From Mangifera indica (lineage: Eukaryota > Streptophyta > Magnoliopsida > Sapindales > Anacardiaceae): DNA of 64,000 nt. Position 1 is the first letter of the stretch, and each line of letters starts with the position of its first letter. The stretch is from assembly GCF_011075055.1 (NCBI RefSeq), contig NC_058145.1:2492887-2556886 (forward strand). The letters run 5' to 3'. The translations under genes and the position numbers were made by a program. The notes under the pieces are model-generated. The model was not told where the DNA came from. It ran no database searches and saw only the letters and a list, made by a program, of their open reading frames with translations. Of the stretch, positions 47,831-60,516 are shown in pieces.

Positions 47831-49519
47831 GGTCAAACGACTTATTCTACCTAAATATTAATGTTTTCTCAAATTTTTATTTATTAACTTTAAAAAACTT
47901 AAATATCCACCATTTTATAATTTTTATAATCAGTATAAAAAATAAAATTTTCATTTAACAAAAATATTTTTAAAAAACTAAAAATTTAATCACATTCTCC
48001 CTTTAGATTTAAAATTCTAACAATTTTTCTCTTTCACCCAAGGTTTAAAAAATTATCATTTCCCCCAAGGGTTTTGATGGCAACTCTCTGACGATAATCT
48101 CTTCTTCGACGGTTAGTGTTTTCTCTCTCTCTCTCTCTCTCAGTTTCTCTTTCCCTCTCGACCATCAATAATGTTTTTAGATATGGACCGTAGCAACAAC
48201 AATGGTAGAGGCAATGGATTGTAGTAGTGGAGGAGGCGGTGGTGTGTGAAAATATTTTTAATACCTCAAGATCCCTTCTTTTGTAATGTGTAAACATCTT
48301 CTAGTACAACTCTTACATATTTTGTAAGAAACAAGCCTGATTTCACAGCAAATAATGAATGGAAAATTGCCAATATTTCTGTAAGTGTTAGGGTGGGAAA
48401 CTTCGTCCTCACCAATACGAAATAAAGTTTATTGGCTTTTCTCATTTGAAATGACAATTCAATCAATTTTTCGCTTGAGTGGGTTGGTCGTTCGTGCATA
48501 ATTTACAACAAGATAGCACCAAAAATCATTAAAATGTGCCAATCTATCTATCGAAAGGAAGGAGCAATAAAAATTTCCCTTTATTAGTAGTAGTTCACAT
48601 GCTGAGGGAATATTTTCAATTTCCAACCTTTGTTCGGCTACACATAGAAAATGATATTGCTCTTTCAAAAACTCTCCACCGCACAATTATTAGAAGCGAC
48701 AGTTGTATTATAATCATAAATGGATTAATGAGATGCATTAATTATTACCATAATTAATCTTGATATCAAGTGAAATAAGTTACCAAGTATTAGTAGTAAG
48801 TAGGGGAAGATAAAATTGGCATTTAAAAAAAGTATATAAATAAATTAAAATATTACTTTATTTTCTCTTTTAGTTTAAAAAATTAATAATTTTTTGTGTT
48901 TAAAATTTTCAAAACTCATTTTTTTCTCTCTAAGATTGATATTTTCCTTCTTTTTTTTCTGATGCCCTTTCTAACTAACAACCGACATTCTTTTTCTGTC
49001 GTAGACAATGACCTTCTTTCACCAGTGTTCTTTGCCATTCTTGACAACACATGATAGAGAAATTGGTCTCAATATTGGGCTTCTTGTTCATTCATCTGTC
49101 GGTCTCAATTGATTCGATCTCAGAGAATCCTTCACCTTCATATTAAAAATTGATTAAAATCGAAGAAGAAGGTCATCGTTCAAATCAAAGAAGAAGAATA
49201 AGTGTTGACGTGCGTAATTTCACCGAGCATGAGCTCAACCATTAAAGAAGAGAATTGGGTTAAAGTCGACTCAATCTCAAGTAGAGAGGAAAGCCAAAGA
49301 CAGAGGATGCTGGCTACAAAGAGAGATCGACAATCTATAAAGAAGAGGCAACTGTGAAAGGTTGCAAAAAAATGGAGTGGCAACTATGACAGGGAAAATT
49401 GTGTGAGGGTGAGTTGCAATTTGTCAAATGGTAAAGAGAAATCCTAAAATTTCTAAATAATATTTTTAACCTGATAATAACAATACACCAAACGAGGGGT
49501 GGGAATAAGTCTTTTGGCC
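47831..49519. mobile_element. Composite Mutator-type MITE block, unit 3
   Basis: Ortholog of 13,970-15,594 with both outer ends: GGTCAAACGACTTATTC at left and, inward from the right, GGCCAAAAGACTTATTCCCA. A CT run lies at 48,119-48,141, and a short block around 48,190-48,280 with a CAACAACAATGGTAGAGG run differs from units 1 and 2. Confidence 0.5.
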
Positions 49520-49991
49520 TTCTAGAAATCAATAATGACTCATTGAGAGGAGCGGTGTTACTTAATGGTAATGGAGATTCTCCTCGTCCTTTTTCTTTTT
49601 CATGTATATCTTTTACTCTCCAATCCTTACCATTCAATAAAGGCCACACATTTAAGACATGCATTTCCACGTTACCATGTCTTCCCCTTATCTAGATTGG
49701 AACTTGGGAATTCACAATTGCAAATCTGCCACTTTTGAGTCCCTGGATTTTGTGATCGTGTCACCCAGCATGCACGACACGCCATATTTAGTTACCCTAA
49801 ATAAAAAACAAATAAAATGATCAAAATCAAGGGGATTTATACAAAACTTACTGTAATTGCAGGATCAAAATTCATTTTTCGAAATTGAAAATCCTTATGA
49901 TTGACCACACTTCTGGCTATATTTGTGCCACCTTTTATCTGGTAGTAAGTTTCTCTTTGGTCCAATAATCGCCACAAGTTCTGTTAAAGAA
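49520..49991. other. Spacer between MITE blocks, unit 3
   Basis: Ortholog of 15,595-16,029 and 28,597-29,069; unit-2-like. No gene. Confidence 0.4.
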
Positions 49992-50540
49992 GGCCAAAAT
50001 ACTATTCCCACCCAAGGTTTTGTCTACTGTTAGTGATACACACTGGCTTTTGAAAATAAAAAATCTATCTGTTATCCAATTTGTTAAGATTTTTTTGTTA
50101 ATTATAAAGATAAAAAATGTCATTTAATTAGTAATATTAAAAACATAAAATTTTAATCTATTTTCTTATTTTACTTTTGAAAACTAATAATTTTTCTCTA
50201 AAATTAGTTTTAAAAACTTACTTTTTCTCCTCTTTTTAGGGTTTTATTATTTTACCAATAATAGTCACCTCTCTTAAATTTCAAAACATTTTAATCCATG
50301 ACAATGTTTGTATCATTGTCACCCAAGACAATGTTTGTTCTTTTTGCAACCTAAGACAAAAAAAGACCAATGACCTCATCACTTATGACACTGCACATAA
50401 CCTTTCAGATTCAATATGGTTTTCAAACTGATGTAGCAGCTTCAATCTGCAAAATTGTACATGACTATTCTCTGTTTCAAAACCATCATGATTTTATCAC
50501 AACAGAGTTTCACTGATCGAACTTTTGACCTAAACAATAG
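49992..50540. mobile_element. Truncated Mutator-type element, unit 3
   Basis: Left part of the element at 29,070. It is cut at AACCTAAACAATAG-like sequence and joined directly to the pyrimidine tract at about 50,540, losing the gene-like interior, the right end and the following segment. Confidence 0.6.
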
Positions 50541-50965
50541 CCCATTCCAGCCCAATCAATTCTAACCCATTATTACTCTAGCCCAATCCCATTTCAGCCC
50601 ATTATTGTTCCAGTTTATTGTTAATGTAGCCCCATCCCCTCTTCTAAGCCCAATTTCTGTTCCACCCCATTCTTATATTCTTATTATATTTATGTTCCAA
50701 TTTTATTTATATTTTTATTAGATCTGGAAGAAGAGCAAGAGCTCATTCCCATTCCATGGACCTTTCCCCTCCATTTTTCTTTTCCGTTTCCTATTCCTTT
50801 TCTTTTTCCTATTCCCACTGCCATTCCAATTTCCTTTAGATTCCCACTCCCATTCCAACTCCCATTCCCTTTCCTTTTCCCATTCTAATTCTCTTGCCTA
50901 TTCCCATTCCCATTTCCTTTCCCTTTCCCTTTCCCTTTCCCAATCTCAATCCCATTCCCTTCCAC
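50541..50965 (+). repeat. Pyrimidine-rich CCCATTCC repeat tract, unit 3
   Basis: Same tract as 17,640-18,095, with extra CCCTTT units near 50,911-50,945. Variant bases match unit 1 rather than unit 2. Confidence 0.85.
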
Positions 50966-51589
50966 GTGGCCTAGCACATGAAAATTGGTGGGGAAACAAC
51001 CAATTCCTTTTTGCGTAAATTCGCACCATCCAATCTCTTATGTGTTAAGGTAAATAACCCTATTGATGACCCCAAAACTAACAACTCTAACCCTCTGAAT
51101 TCATGTTTTTCAAAAATCCTTTGTTTTTGTGAGCTATAACACATGTACTCCAAGGATAGGAAAATTACTGACTTTTGTGACGATCCTTAAAACCCATGCC
51201 CAAAATCTCTTTGAATCAACTTTTTTAAAAAAAACAAACCCCGATTTTCATCACTTTTATGGACTATAGCACAACCCCCAAAGACGAGGGAACGATTGAC
51301 TTCTTTTAGGCCTAGATTCGCACCATCCACCTTTCACGCATCAAGGTACATGAGCTTGCTAGTGGTCTTAGAAACCAATGTTGAAACCCCTCAAATCTAT
51401 GTTTTTTTTTCCCAAAAACCCTTTGTTTTCATGGGTTTTAGCACACAATTTGGATAAACAAATTATGTATTATTATGTAATCAGATAATGATTTTGAATA
51501 AAAAATAAAATAATACTCAATTATATGATGATACATCATTTATTTACTTAAATTGTGTATAAAAAATGTGAACATATATTATTACTTTA
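50966..51589. other. Non-coding block after the pyrimidine tract, unit 3
   Basis: Ortholog of 18,096-18,724. It shows the empty site of the unit 2 solo-LTR-like insertion at about 51,342. Confidence 0.4.
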
Positions 51590-52460
51590 TAAATATATAG
51601 CTTTTTAATAAATAAATAGGTAATGAATACAATTGAAAAATATCATTATGTGTTTTCATACAATGTTTCATCTCTCATAAACCATCTTTTTAATGTACTC
51701 TAGATGAATTCTGCAAGTATAATGATTGAAAACCCTATAAGTGTGACATATCAATTTGTTGAATGACTTGACAATATTAATTGTCATGACAACAATATTT
51801 ATAATGCTCATATGAGGTATAATTAAGACCATAACTATAATACCAAGATGTTAATAAGAAACAACTATTAAATTTTATGTATGTCACTCACCAAAAACTA
51901 ACGGATAAATTTGATTTTTACTATTTTTGGCTACAACAACAAAGGATGTCCATAGATAGTTGCCCATTAAGTAGACATTATCCACAAAAATTAAAGGACA
52001 GATGTGATTAGGGTTGGACTCAAACCGAGCCTATTCGAGCTTGAGCTCGAGCTCAGCTCGAATAAACCAACCCTATAAAAACTAGATCGAGCTTGAGCTC
52101 TACTCACCAAAATTTTCAATTAAAAATTTTAATACAAGATGACGCCGTTTTGATCAATATGTATTAAAACAATATCGTTTTAATAATGAAATAGTTAAAA
52201 ACTCGAGCTCGAAATAAGTCGGCCGAATTCGAACCAAATTCGAGTTTGACTTCCACGAGCTCAAGCTTGAACTCGAGCTCTATTATATATCGACTCGACT
52301 TAAATCCAGCCCTAGATGTAATCCTTAAATGCTCTTTTGAAACAACCAAAGACATGGAAAAATATTTAAAATGATTGTATACATTTGTCTAAATTTGTGT
52401 AACAATCCCTAGTTTATTGAGTTGTAAATTATAATAAAATATGAGTAATAGCATAAAAGA
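51590..52460. repeat. Dispersed repeat family R, unit 3 distal copy
   Basis: Ortholog of 18,725-19,600, containing the hAT-type MITE at 52,009-52,314. Confidence 0.55.
52009..52314. mobile_element. hAT-type MITE, unit 3 ortholog
   Basis: 306 bp. Flanking 8-mers GATGTGAT (52,001-52,008) and GATGTAAT (52,315-52,322), the best preserved target duplication of the three. Confidence 0.78.
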
Positions 52461-52829
52461 GTTCTAAAGTGAACCTCTCTATCTAAACCCAAACCTAACT
52501 CGAATTTTTTTTGTGTTATGTCATGTTAAGTTAATAGATTGTGTTCATTATTATCAAGAAATCCCCTCTTTATTCGAAGGGTGATGAGCCAAAGACTTGA
52601 AGGTTTGGATTACCATCTCTATACTCTTTGTTATCCATTATGTTATTTCGATGGTAAAAGATAATAATAATTTTTTATTATCTCATAAATCCAACAAAAT
52701 TACATAAATATAAAAATTAAATTAGACTCCACCAAAAAGAATTGTCTTTTTTTTGTTGACATAATGGAACATAATTACTAAGCATTTTCTCCCTAAGTAC
52801 ATTTATGGAGGCATTCTCTATTTTAAATC

Positions 52830-53328
52830 GGCCAAAGGATTTATTCTCACCCAAAGAATTTTTTTCTTAAATTCTCACTCTTTAATTTTGAAAATTTCAT
52901 TTATCTATTAATGGATAGTTAAATATGATAGTTTTAAAAACAAAATCATTATTTTATCTATAATATTAAAAATAAACTAAAATTTTATCCTTTTTTTTCT
53001 TAAACTCTAAAACTTACTAATTTTTCCCTATGTTAAGTTTTAAAAAATAATATTTTTTTCTTAGGATTTAGTTTTTAATTTCCAATGAAATTCTCGATGC
53101 CATCGCCAACAGCCTCTCATTCTCGAAGCTTCTTCTTTCTTCGGTGGTGTCTCTCTTGGTATTTCTCCCTCTTTCGAGATGAAAAACTTTGTCGTGAAGA
53201 TGAAGCTCTTCATCTTCCTCGACGAAGACAAGGGATCTCATCTATGGATGGATAAATAAATTTTTTAAAGTTAAATAATGAGAATTTGGAAAAACGGGAT
53301 ATTTTGAATGAGACTAAGTCCTTTGGCC
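52830..53328. mobile_element. Mutator-type MITE, unit 3 ortholog
   Basis: 499 bp, flanked on both sides by TTTTAAATC (52,821-52,829 and 53,329-53,337). Ortholog of 19,970-20,468. Confidence 0.88.
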
Positions 53329-54679
53329 TTTTAAATCTTAAATTTTACTCAATTTTTTTTTCATTTTTTATTGGTATTTCTTTTTTGAGATAATATCACT
53401 GATTTGACGCAAAATAATATATTTTATTAATATCACTTATTCGCAGTACAACAATGTCTTTAAATAATCTAATAGTGTTAAAGATTGAGTGGTAAAAGAA
53501 GATTTCATGTCTTTCGATCTCCTTGGAAAATGCTGTATTGTGATCCATTCAGAAAAGGGTGCAAATCGAGTCATTAATTTGTAACCTTTATTTTTGTAAT
53601 TTGTTTTATTTTTTTTATAAAATAGAAAGGTCACAAAATATTATTCTTTTTATTAATAATATTATATATACTTATTTAAAATATATAAATAGATATACAC
53701 TTATATGTGTTATTATGTGATTGAATATTATTTTAATTTTATTTTAAAATCATTCGATCATATAATGACACACATAAAATATGTATTATTTATGTATTTA
53801 AAAAATATATATATAGTTTTATCATTCTTTTATTAACTATGGGATTAACATTTTCTCACCCTAGTTTTGGTCGTAAAGTAATTTTTCATAGATTCAATAT
53901 AAATCTTATTTTTTCATCCAAAATCTATCTTTATTGGTAAAAAAGTTATTGATTATCGTTAACTATCTTACTTTTATAAAATTGTCATAGTATCCCAACT
54001 TTTCTTCTCAATTTTTTTTCCTTTTTCGTGGTTCTTATTTGCTTTTTTCAAAATCTCGTGACAACTTGATCTGGCCAACAACATAAGATGCAAATTTTGA
54101 CATCTATGAATCCTTTTTTAATCTCAAAAATTGAGTTAGCAAAATGAGCTTTGATATTATTGACAGTGGTAGACATAAAAGATACAATATAAAGGGGTTA
54201 AAATTGAATAAAAATAAAAATATTATATATCAATTAAAAATATGAAATTTTATAGATTATTTTAAGATTTTAAATATATTAACTTAGTAATTTTTCAAAC
54301 TTAAAGGGATATTAAACATTTATTTTTTATACCCAAAGAGAAGTAATTCATTTTTTTTTAAATCCAATGAGGATTAGAAAGTAAAATGACAATCCTACCC
54401 TCCTATTTTTTATGAAAAGCATTCAATTAGGAAATAGTGTTTTCAAACTAAATTACTCTTATTATTATTATTATTATTATTGGATATCGGTCTTGTTGGT
54501 TCAAAGTCAACAAAAATGTTATCCCTTGTGAACATGTATAGACTGAAGATTCTCCGTAACTTTTTCAATAAGATTTTCGAGATATATATACACATTAAAT
54601 TTTGATATTTTCCTTTCAGAATTACATTCGTCATGGAGTTATCCAATTAGTTTTAAATTTAAATCATTTACTGGTATAA
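53329..54679. other. AT-rich spacer, unit 3 distal
   Basis: Nearly identical to 20,469-21,814, apart from three more bases in a TTA microsatellite near 54,460-54,480. No gene. Confidence 0.5.
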
Positions 54680-55092
54680 TACGCTTAATTTGAGTAATAT
54701 TTTATTATTAAAAATAAAAAATTATCTTAAATATGTATTATCTAAAAAATTATTAGATATAAATTATTACTATATTTTATAAAATTTAGTAAAAATAATA
54801 AAATAATCTTAAAATATTATTTTACTTAAATACTATTTGGTATAATTATTCTAAAATATTTTTTTATGTTACTCATTATATTAATTAAAAATAAAATCAT
54901 TTTTGTCTTAAAATATTAATAAGTAAGAAAATAAAGTGATAATCAGATTACTGTTTATATTACTAATTATATCACTATTAATAATAAAATATTATTGAAA
55001 TATTTTATTATTTAACAAATTAAAGTAATATCAATAATAAAAAATATATTACTAAAGTAATTTTTTAAGTCTGGTAGCAAATACGCCCTTAA
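54680..55092 (+). mobile_element. AT-rich MITE, family T, unit 3 distal copy
   Basis: Ortholog of 21,815-22,232. Confidence 0.5.
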
Positions 55093-55836
55093 TGCAAAGA
55101 ATCAGAAAGATGTAAAAGGATCCTACTTTTACATGAACTTCTAAACCTCCAAATATATGTTAATAAAGAAAGATTTATGTAATTCAGAGTTTGTAGCCAT
55201 TTTAAAATGGATTGACAGAAAGAAATTCCTAAATTAAATAATCATCAACCAATGCTTCATTTTGAATCCAGATCATCAAAAGATTGGGCAAAATAACCTA
55301 CCATCCATCTATAACTTCCTTGTAATACAAGTATTATACTTTATTCATCAATATATAACTATAAAATCAAACCATATGTTAAAACAAATCAGGCTAACTT
55401 ATATATATAATTTAAGATGACAGTTTACAATTGGGTAATTTAATTATTTATTTTTTCTCTTGTTTTATAATTATTTTATCAGATATTATCATATCAGATT
55501 GTATAAATAAGTTTGTATAATTTATTTGTAGAGGTAGCTGTACTAAAAAAATGATTACATCTTCCATTCTTCCTCAAGATCAAGTTAACCTAGAAATATG
55601 AAATAGCCACATGTGAATGATAGCATAAGAAGAAAAGAAACAGAAGACCACCATAACAGACAAAAGAATGAAAGCAAATTCCAATCAAAAGCTTGGTTAC
55701 ACTCAGCTTCTTCTTTCTCCTTTGGCTCTGGTTCATCATACAACCCATCTCCACAAAGCTAGTTTTCTTTCACTAATTGCTTCTGTATAGAGAGACAGAG
55801 AATCAGCGAGCAAAGAGAGACGATAATCGGGTGATC
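55093..55836 (+). promoter_or_regulatory. Fucosidase 3 upstream region
   Basis: Nearly identical to 22,233-22,972. Confidence 0.45.
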
Positions 55837-58516
55837 ATGACTAAGTTACTGTATTTTTTACTCACCATAACGTTGTTTCAGCAATTAGGATATGTTATTT
55901 CTCGACGAGAGCAAGTTATAACACCACCATTGCCTGTGTTGCCACTGCCATCTTATTCTCAACTAAAATGGCAACAAAGAGAGCTCATAATGTTCGTCCA
56001 CTTTGGAGTCAACACATTCACCGACTCTGAATGGGGCACTGGGAAAGAAAACCCAGCTATATTTAACCCAGTTGGGTTTGATGCGAACCAGTGGATCAGT
56101 GCAGCCATGGACGCAGGAGTTTCTCTTGTCATACTAACGGCAAAACACCATGATGGATTTTGCTTGTGGCCTTCAAAATACACTGACCATTCTGTCAAAC
56201 TTAGTCCCTGGAAAAATGGAACTGGTGACGTGGTGGAAGAGTTCGTAAATGCTGCTAAAGCTCGTGGAGTCGATGTGGGATTGTATTTATCTCCATGGGA
56301 TCGCCATGATAAGAGATATGGCAATGATTTACAGTATAACGAATACTACTTAGCTCAAATGCAAGAGCTACTCGCCAGGTTGCTCCTTTTTTCTTTACTT
56401 TCTGAAAAATAAACAAAAGCTTGAAGAAAGTTGATTGTTTCATCCATTTCATTTGATTATTGTTAGATATGGAAACTTAAGAGAGATTTGGTTCGATGGA
56501 GCCAAGGGTTCAAATGCACCAAACATGTCATATTATTTTTCAGAGTGGTTCGCCATGGCGAAGGAGTTGCAGAGCTCCATTAACATATTTTCTGATGCGG
56601 GTCCGGATGTTAGATGGGTTGGTAATGAAAACGGGTCTGCTGGAAGCACTTGCTGGTCGACCATCAATCGCACCTCTCTTTCAATCGGAAATGGAAGCAT
56701 TGTTGAGTGAGTATTTTTGATTAATTTAAGTCATGCAAATTGATTTCTTTTGAACCTTCTGAAATGAGCTGTCTGCAACTATAGCCTAGTTTTTCTCCAT
56801 TAATTATTATGTTCGGTGGAAATTGGTTACTTGTTAGCTTTTCAGCCTTAATTTCTTCTCTCATCTTACATTAGAGGTTACAATTCAGCTCGTGAAACTG
56901 ATATTTCGTCTGCCTCTCCCGGATAATCCCTTTTTGATTACAATTCAGCACGTGAAACTGATATTCGGTCTGCCTCTCCCGAACGAATAGGAACAGGGAT
57001 AATCCTTTTTCATTTATTACTTTAATACTTTAAACTCTTATATATTAAATTATTTTTAAAATTTTAAATTATTACAAATATATTATAATATTTAATAAAT
57101 ATTTTATTATTATTTTAATAAGAACGAGGGAAAAAGTGTAAGACTAAAAAAAATTGACAATAACAAAAGAATAATAAAATATTCAATCATTATAAATACT
57201 ATTTATAAGGTTTTAGAGACTAAATATATATACTCTCATTAACAATTAATAAATTTATAAATTTAATAAAGAGAAAATAATTATTAATAGTTTTAATAAC
57301 GATTCATTATAGTTTTTTCGTTAAAAATATTTTCATCATTAATACTTTTAATAAGAGAATCTATAAAATAGGCGATGACAAGAGTTTTCTCGTCGTTACA
57401 ACTTTTTAATGTCAAGAAATAAGGTTTTAATAACTATTTTTTCCTTATTTAAATTATAAATTTATTTATTTTTTAACAATATTATAAATAATTCATTGAT
57501 GAAATTATGAAAATAATATTTATAATAATCGTATATTTATCTGTTCATTAATTTACTTTCGTTATTGCCATTTTTTTTAACTGAAAAGTTCTTTCTACAA
57601 AGGTAGAAAAAGAAGAAGACAAAAATTTTCTCTATAAAGAGGACAGAGATTCCTATCATTCCTGTATAGGGATTGGTATAGGGATAGGGAAAAATTTTCC
57701 CTATGAAAATAGACATAGGGATTAAGGTATGCGGCGATACCAAACCTATTGCCATCTCTAGCTCACATGTGTAACAAGCGCTTGCATTTTGGGACTATTG
57801 ATTGGTAAAATTTGTGTTTCTATTTTTGTAGTTATTTAAACACTGGTGATCCAGAAGGGACAAACTGGTTGCCGGCTGAATGCGATGTTTCAATCAGAAC
57901 TGGATGGTTTTGGCATATATCAGAATCACCAAAGAAGCTAAGTAATCTACTTGAAATATACTATAATTCAGTGGGGCGAAACTGCGTGATGCTGCTTAAT
58001 GTGCCTCCTAACTCAACCGGGCTAATCTCTGACATTGACGTGCAAAGATTGAGGGAATTCAGAAAGGCCATTAACACAATATTTTCAGAAAATTTAGCTG
58101 ACAAATGCACCATTGAAGCCAGCAGCCAAAGGGGAGGCAAAGACGGCGGTTTTGGCCCAGAAAATGCACTAGACACCGACCATTTATGGACATACTGGGC
58201 TCCAGGAGATGACAAAAATGAAGGGCACTGGATTCGAATCAATGCTCAAGATCAAAAGGGGTTGAAATTTAATGTGATCAGAATTCAAGAAGCGATTGGG
58301 CTTGGTCAGAGGATCAAAGAACATGTAGTTTACGTTGATGGCAAACTGGTGGCAAAAGGGAGCACAGTTGGGTACAAGAAACTCCACAGGCTTGAAAATG
58401 GAGTGGAATATGGCCATGTTGTGAAGATAAAAGTCACGAAATCTAGGGCACCGCCTTTAATTTCTTCAATCGGTTTGCATTTTGACCCTTATTGGCACCC
58501 AAATGATGGGCAGTGA
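55837..58516 (+). CDS. FUC1: Plant alpha-L-fucosidase (GH29), copy 3, complete
   Basis: Exons 55837-56378, 56467-56706 and 57832-58516; 488 residues, same start choice and splice sites as copy 1. All the GH29 landmarks seen in copy 1 are kept, including Asp191 in WFDGAKG. It differs from copy 1 at only a handful of residues, for example S156R, Q159K, L175M, D-to-N in KAIDTIF and Q-to-R in HWIQIN. Intron 2 is a little longer than in copy 1, as it keeps about 60 bp around 57,610-57,670 that copy 1 has lost. The 3' flank matches that of copy 1 to the end of the unit. It would be a secreted glycosidase, probably redundant with copy 1. Confidence 0.92.
56878..57013 (+). repeat. 76-bp tandem duplication in intron 2 of fucosidase 3, first unit shortened
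   Basis: As at 24,014, but the first unit lacks about 16 bp between CTCTCCCGG and ATAATCCC. Confidence 0.85.
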
Positions 58517-59112
58517 CCTGAATTACGGCCTTTTCCATTTGTTTTGCATGTGTTTGGGGGCCATGCCCACGCTCTTCTGTTTAATCTCTTTTGTCTTATG
58601 TCAACAAAGTGTAAAGCCATTATAATGTAGCCAAGGTCACACAAAGCCAAAAAGGAATAAAAGAATATGAGTCTCCAGTATTTCAGCTTGTGGGGTGGGG
58701 TAGTTTCTTTTTATTTTTCTTCCCCGTGAATTTTTCTGTTCATCCTTGTATGACTATCTCTCTCCTAAAAAATTAAAAAGACAAACAGAAAAATCATCAA
58801 TGATTTAGAGTTTCAAAAGATTTTTATTTATTATACATCCTATCAATTCTTTATGAATCAAATTTTGAATATACAATAAGATATTTATATAATATATTAT
58901 CGTATGATTAAATAAATTTTTATTTTTTTAATTAAAAATCACTTAATAATATTATGATATATCATCTTAATATTTAATTAGATACTCAAAATTAATGTAC
59001 ATAATTTTATCTTCCAATTTTTTTAATATATTATGAGGCTTGTATCTTTCTTGTACATATGGTAAGATATTTATACGTTAAGGGTCATTCGGTTCTATTT
59101 AATAAAGATTAT
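58517..59112. other. Fucosidase 3 3' UTR and right end of the array
   Basis: Matches 25,605-26,200. An AATAAA lies near 58,657. Similarity to unit 1 stops at TTATCT. Confidence 0.55.
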
Positions 59113-59230
59113 CTTAATAATTTATTTTTTATTACTTATATTATCTTATTTGATTTATCAGTAATAAAATATTACAGTGATCTTCCATTATCAATTTTAT
59201 CAATAGTGATATGATAGGTAATATAGGTGA
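59098..59230 (-). mobile_element. Partial family T MITE, inverted
   Basis: Reading the minus strand reproduces the internal GTAATCTGATTACC-type end region of the copy at 6,965-7,440: a TTATCAGTAATAAAATATTA-like run and TATGATAGGTAATATA. Only about 130 bp is present. Confidence 0.45.
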
Positions 59231-60516
59231 TGATCTCTTTTTTATATTCTATTCTTTTATTTTTCTCTTTTTTTTATTTCATTCTTTTTTCTTTATTTAT
59301 TTTTTCAAAAATTTGGAAAATAAAAGAGAATGAATATTCTGGCCGGTCTATGTCAAAACAACAAATTACCAACTTTAAAAAAAAAAACAAAAAATATATT
59401 CATATAATATTAAAATAATAAAATTATACTTTTACAATTAAAATGACAAAGAATCATGTCAAAATTATTAGACGAATACTGGAATTTCCGAGACAACTTT
59501 TCCTATCCCTTGAAGATAATTGCATTCAGATAAAAGCTGAATTTTCCAGACCACCGCCACACCCAGCTACAAGAATACCACAGCCTACTTCCATAAACAA
59601 CACGATTACCCCTTGCCACCATGGATATCATCACCATCCCTACTTCCATTGACAACACCAAATCTAGCCATTAATGTTCAAACAACCCACAATCCAACTT
59701 TCAATTCCATTCTTCTTTCGACTTTTAATTCCATTTTGTTTTTTATAATTCTAACTAAAATTGCATTGAAATGATGCAATTCACTAGGAACCCGAATTAT
59801 GTAATTCTAGTTGAATCACACCATTTATATGTAAATTCTATTGAATTGTACAATTTTAATGCGATTATTGTTAAAATCACATTGAAATAATACAATTTGA
59901 GTTAAACGTCATCGATTTTGAGATTGTGGGGTGCGATTAGAGTGCAAAGGGTTTTTTTTTTTTCTCATAAATTTTGAGATGGGGAAGTTGTGTAGTGCAA
60001 AGAAAATTAGCTTAATTCTGAGATGGTGAGAAAGATGAATGGCGTGTGAAGAAAATCAGATCGATTTTCAGATGGTGGGGTGCCAAGAAAATCTTTGTTA
60101 ACCGATGCCACAATTTGTTTTCAACTTGCCACTCGATGGTTCTACGTGGAAATTCCTCCTGTGCATTAGCTTTTGGTTCTACCCGGTAGGACTTGATAAA
60201 TGTTAAACATGTTCTGATTTTGAATTTCATCCTCATTTTTGTGGAACTTTACCATTCAAAGCGACCAATGGGCAAAGAGTCCATCGGTAGATTTTCAAAA
60301 TAATGCTAATACAATAAACTTAAATTGACAATTATTAGAACCAACAGCTTAATTTCTGTAAGCAAATTACGAAATGAACAAACTTCTCCTAGATAATCAT
60401 CTTTCGACTGCAAAATGATGAAGCATTGGGAATAATCAACCACACAAACACAGCAATATAATCAAACATTATGTTTTGTTTATTGGCTCTATGAAGATTT
60501 AGGCAGCAGAAGATGT
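59231..60516. other. Single-copy spacer between the array and the P450
   Basis: T-rich then mixed-composition DNA with no match elsewhere in the window. Short frames at 59,443-59,652 (plus) and 60,236-60,012 (minus) show no recognisable domain. The last 150 bp are probably the 3' UTR of the P450. Confidence 0.45.

Larger units (their letters stand above)
41123..59112. repeat. Segmental duplication unit 3 (subtilase + fucosidase)
   Basis: It starts at the CAGA junction, where intergenic DNA homologous to 5,646 onward follows fucosidase exon 3. It ends near 59,112, where similarity to the unit 1 right flank stops at the TTATCT used in the 26,195 junction. An internal deletion/switch lies at about 50,540. 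Left of that point it resembles unit 2; right of it, unit 1. Confidence 0.88.

Noticed and set aside
48459..48757. Overlapping frames on both strands conserved in all three units (14,527-14,816, 27,510-27,808)
   Set aside because: Both strands are open to a similar extent, there is no domain, and frames differ by indels between units. They lie inside a MITE block and are better explained as its core.
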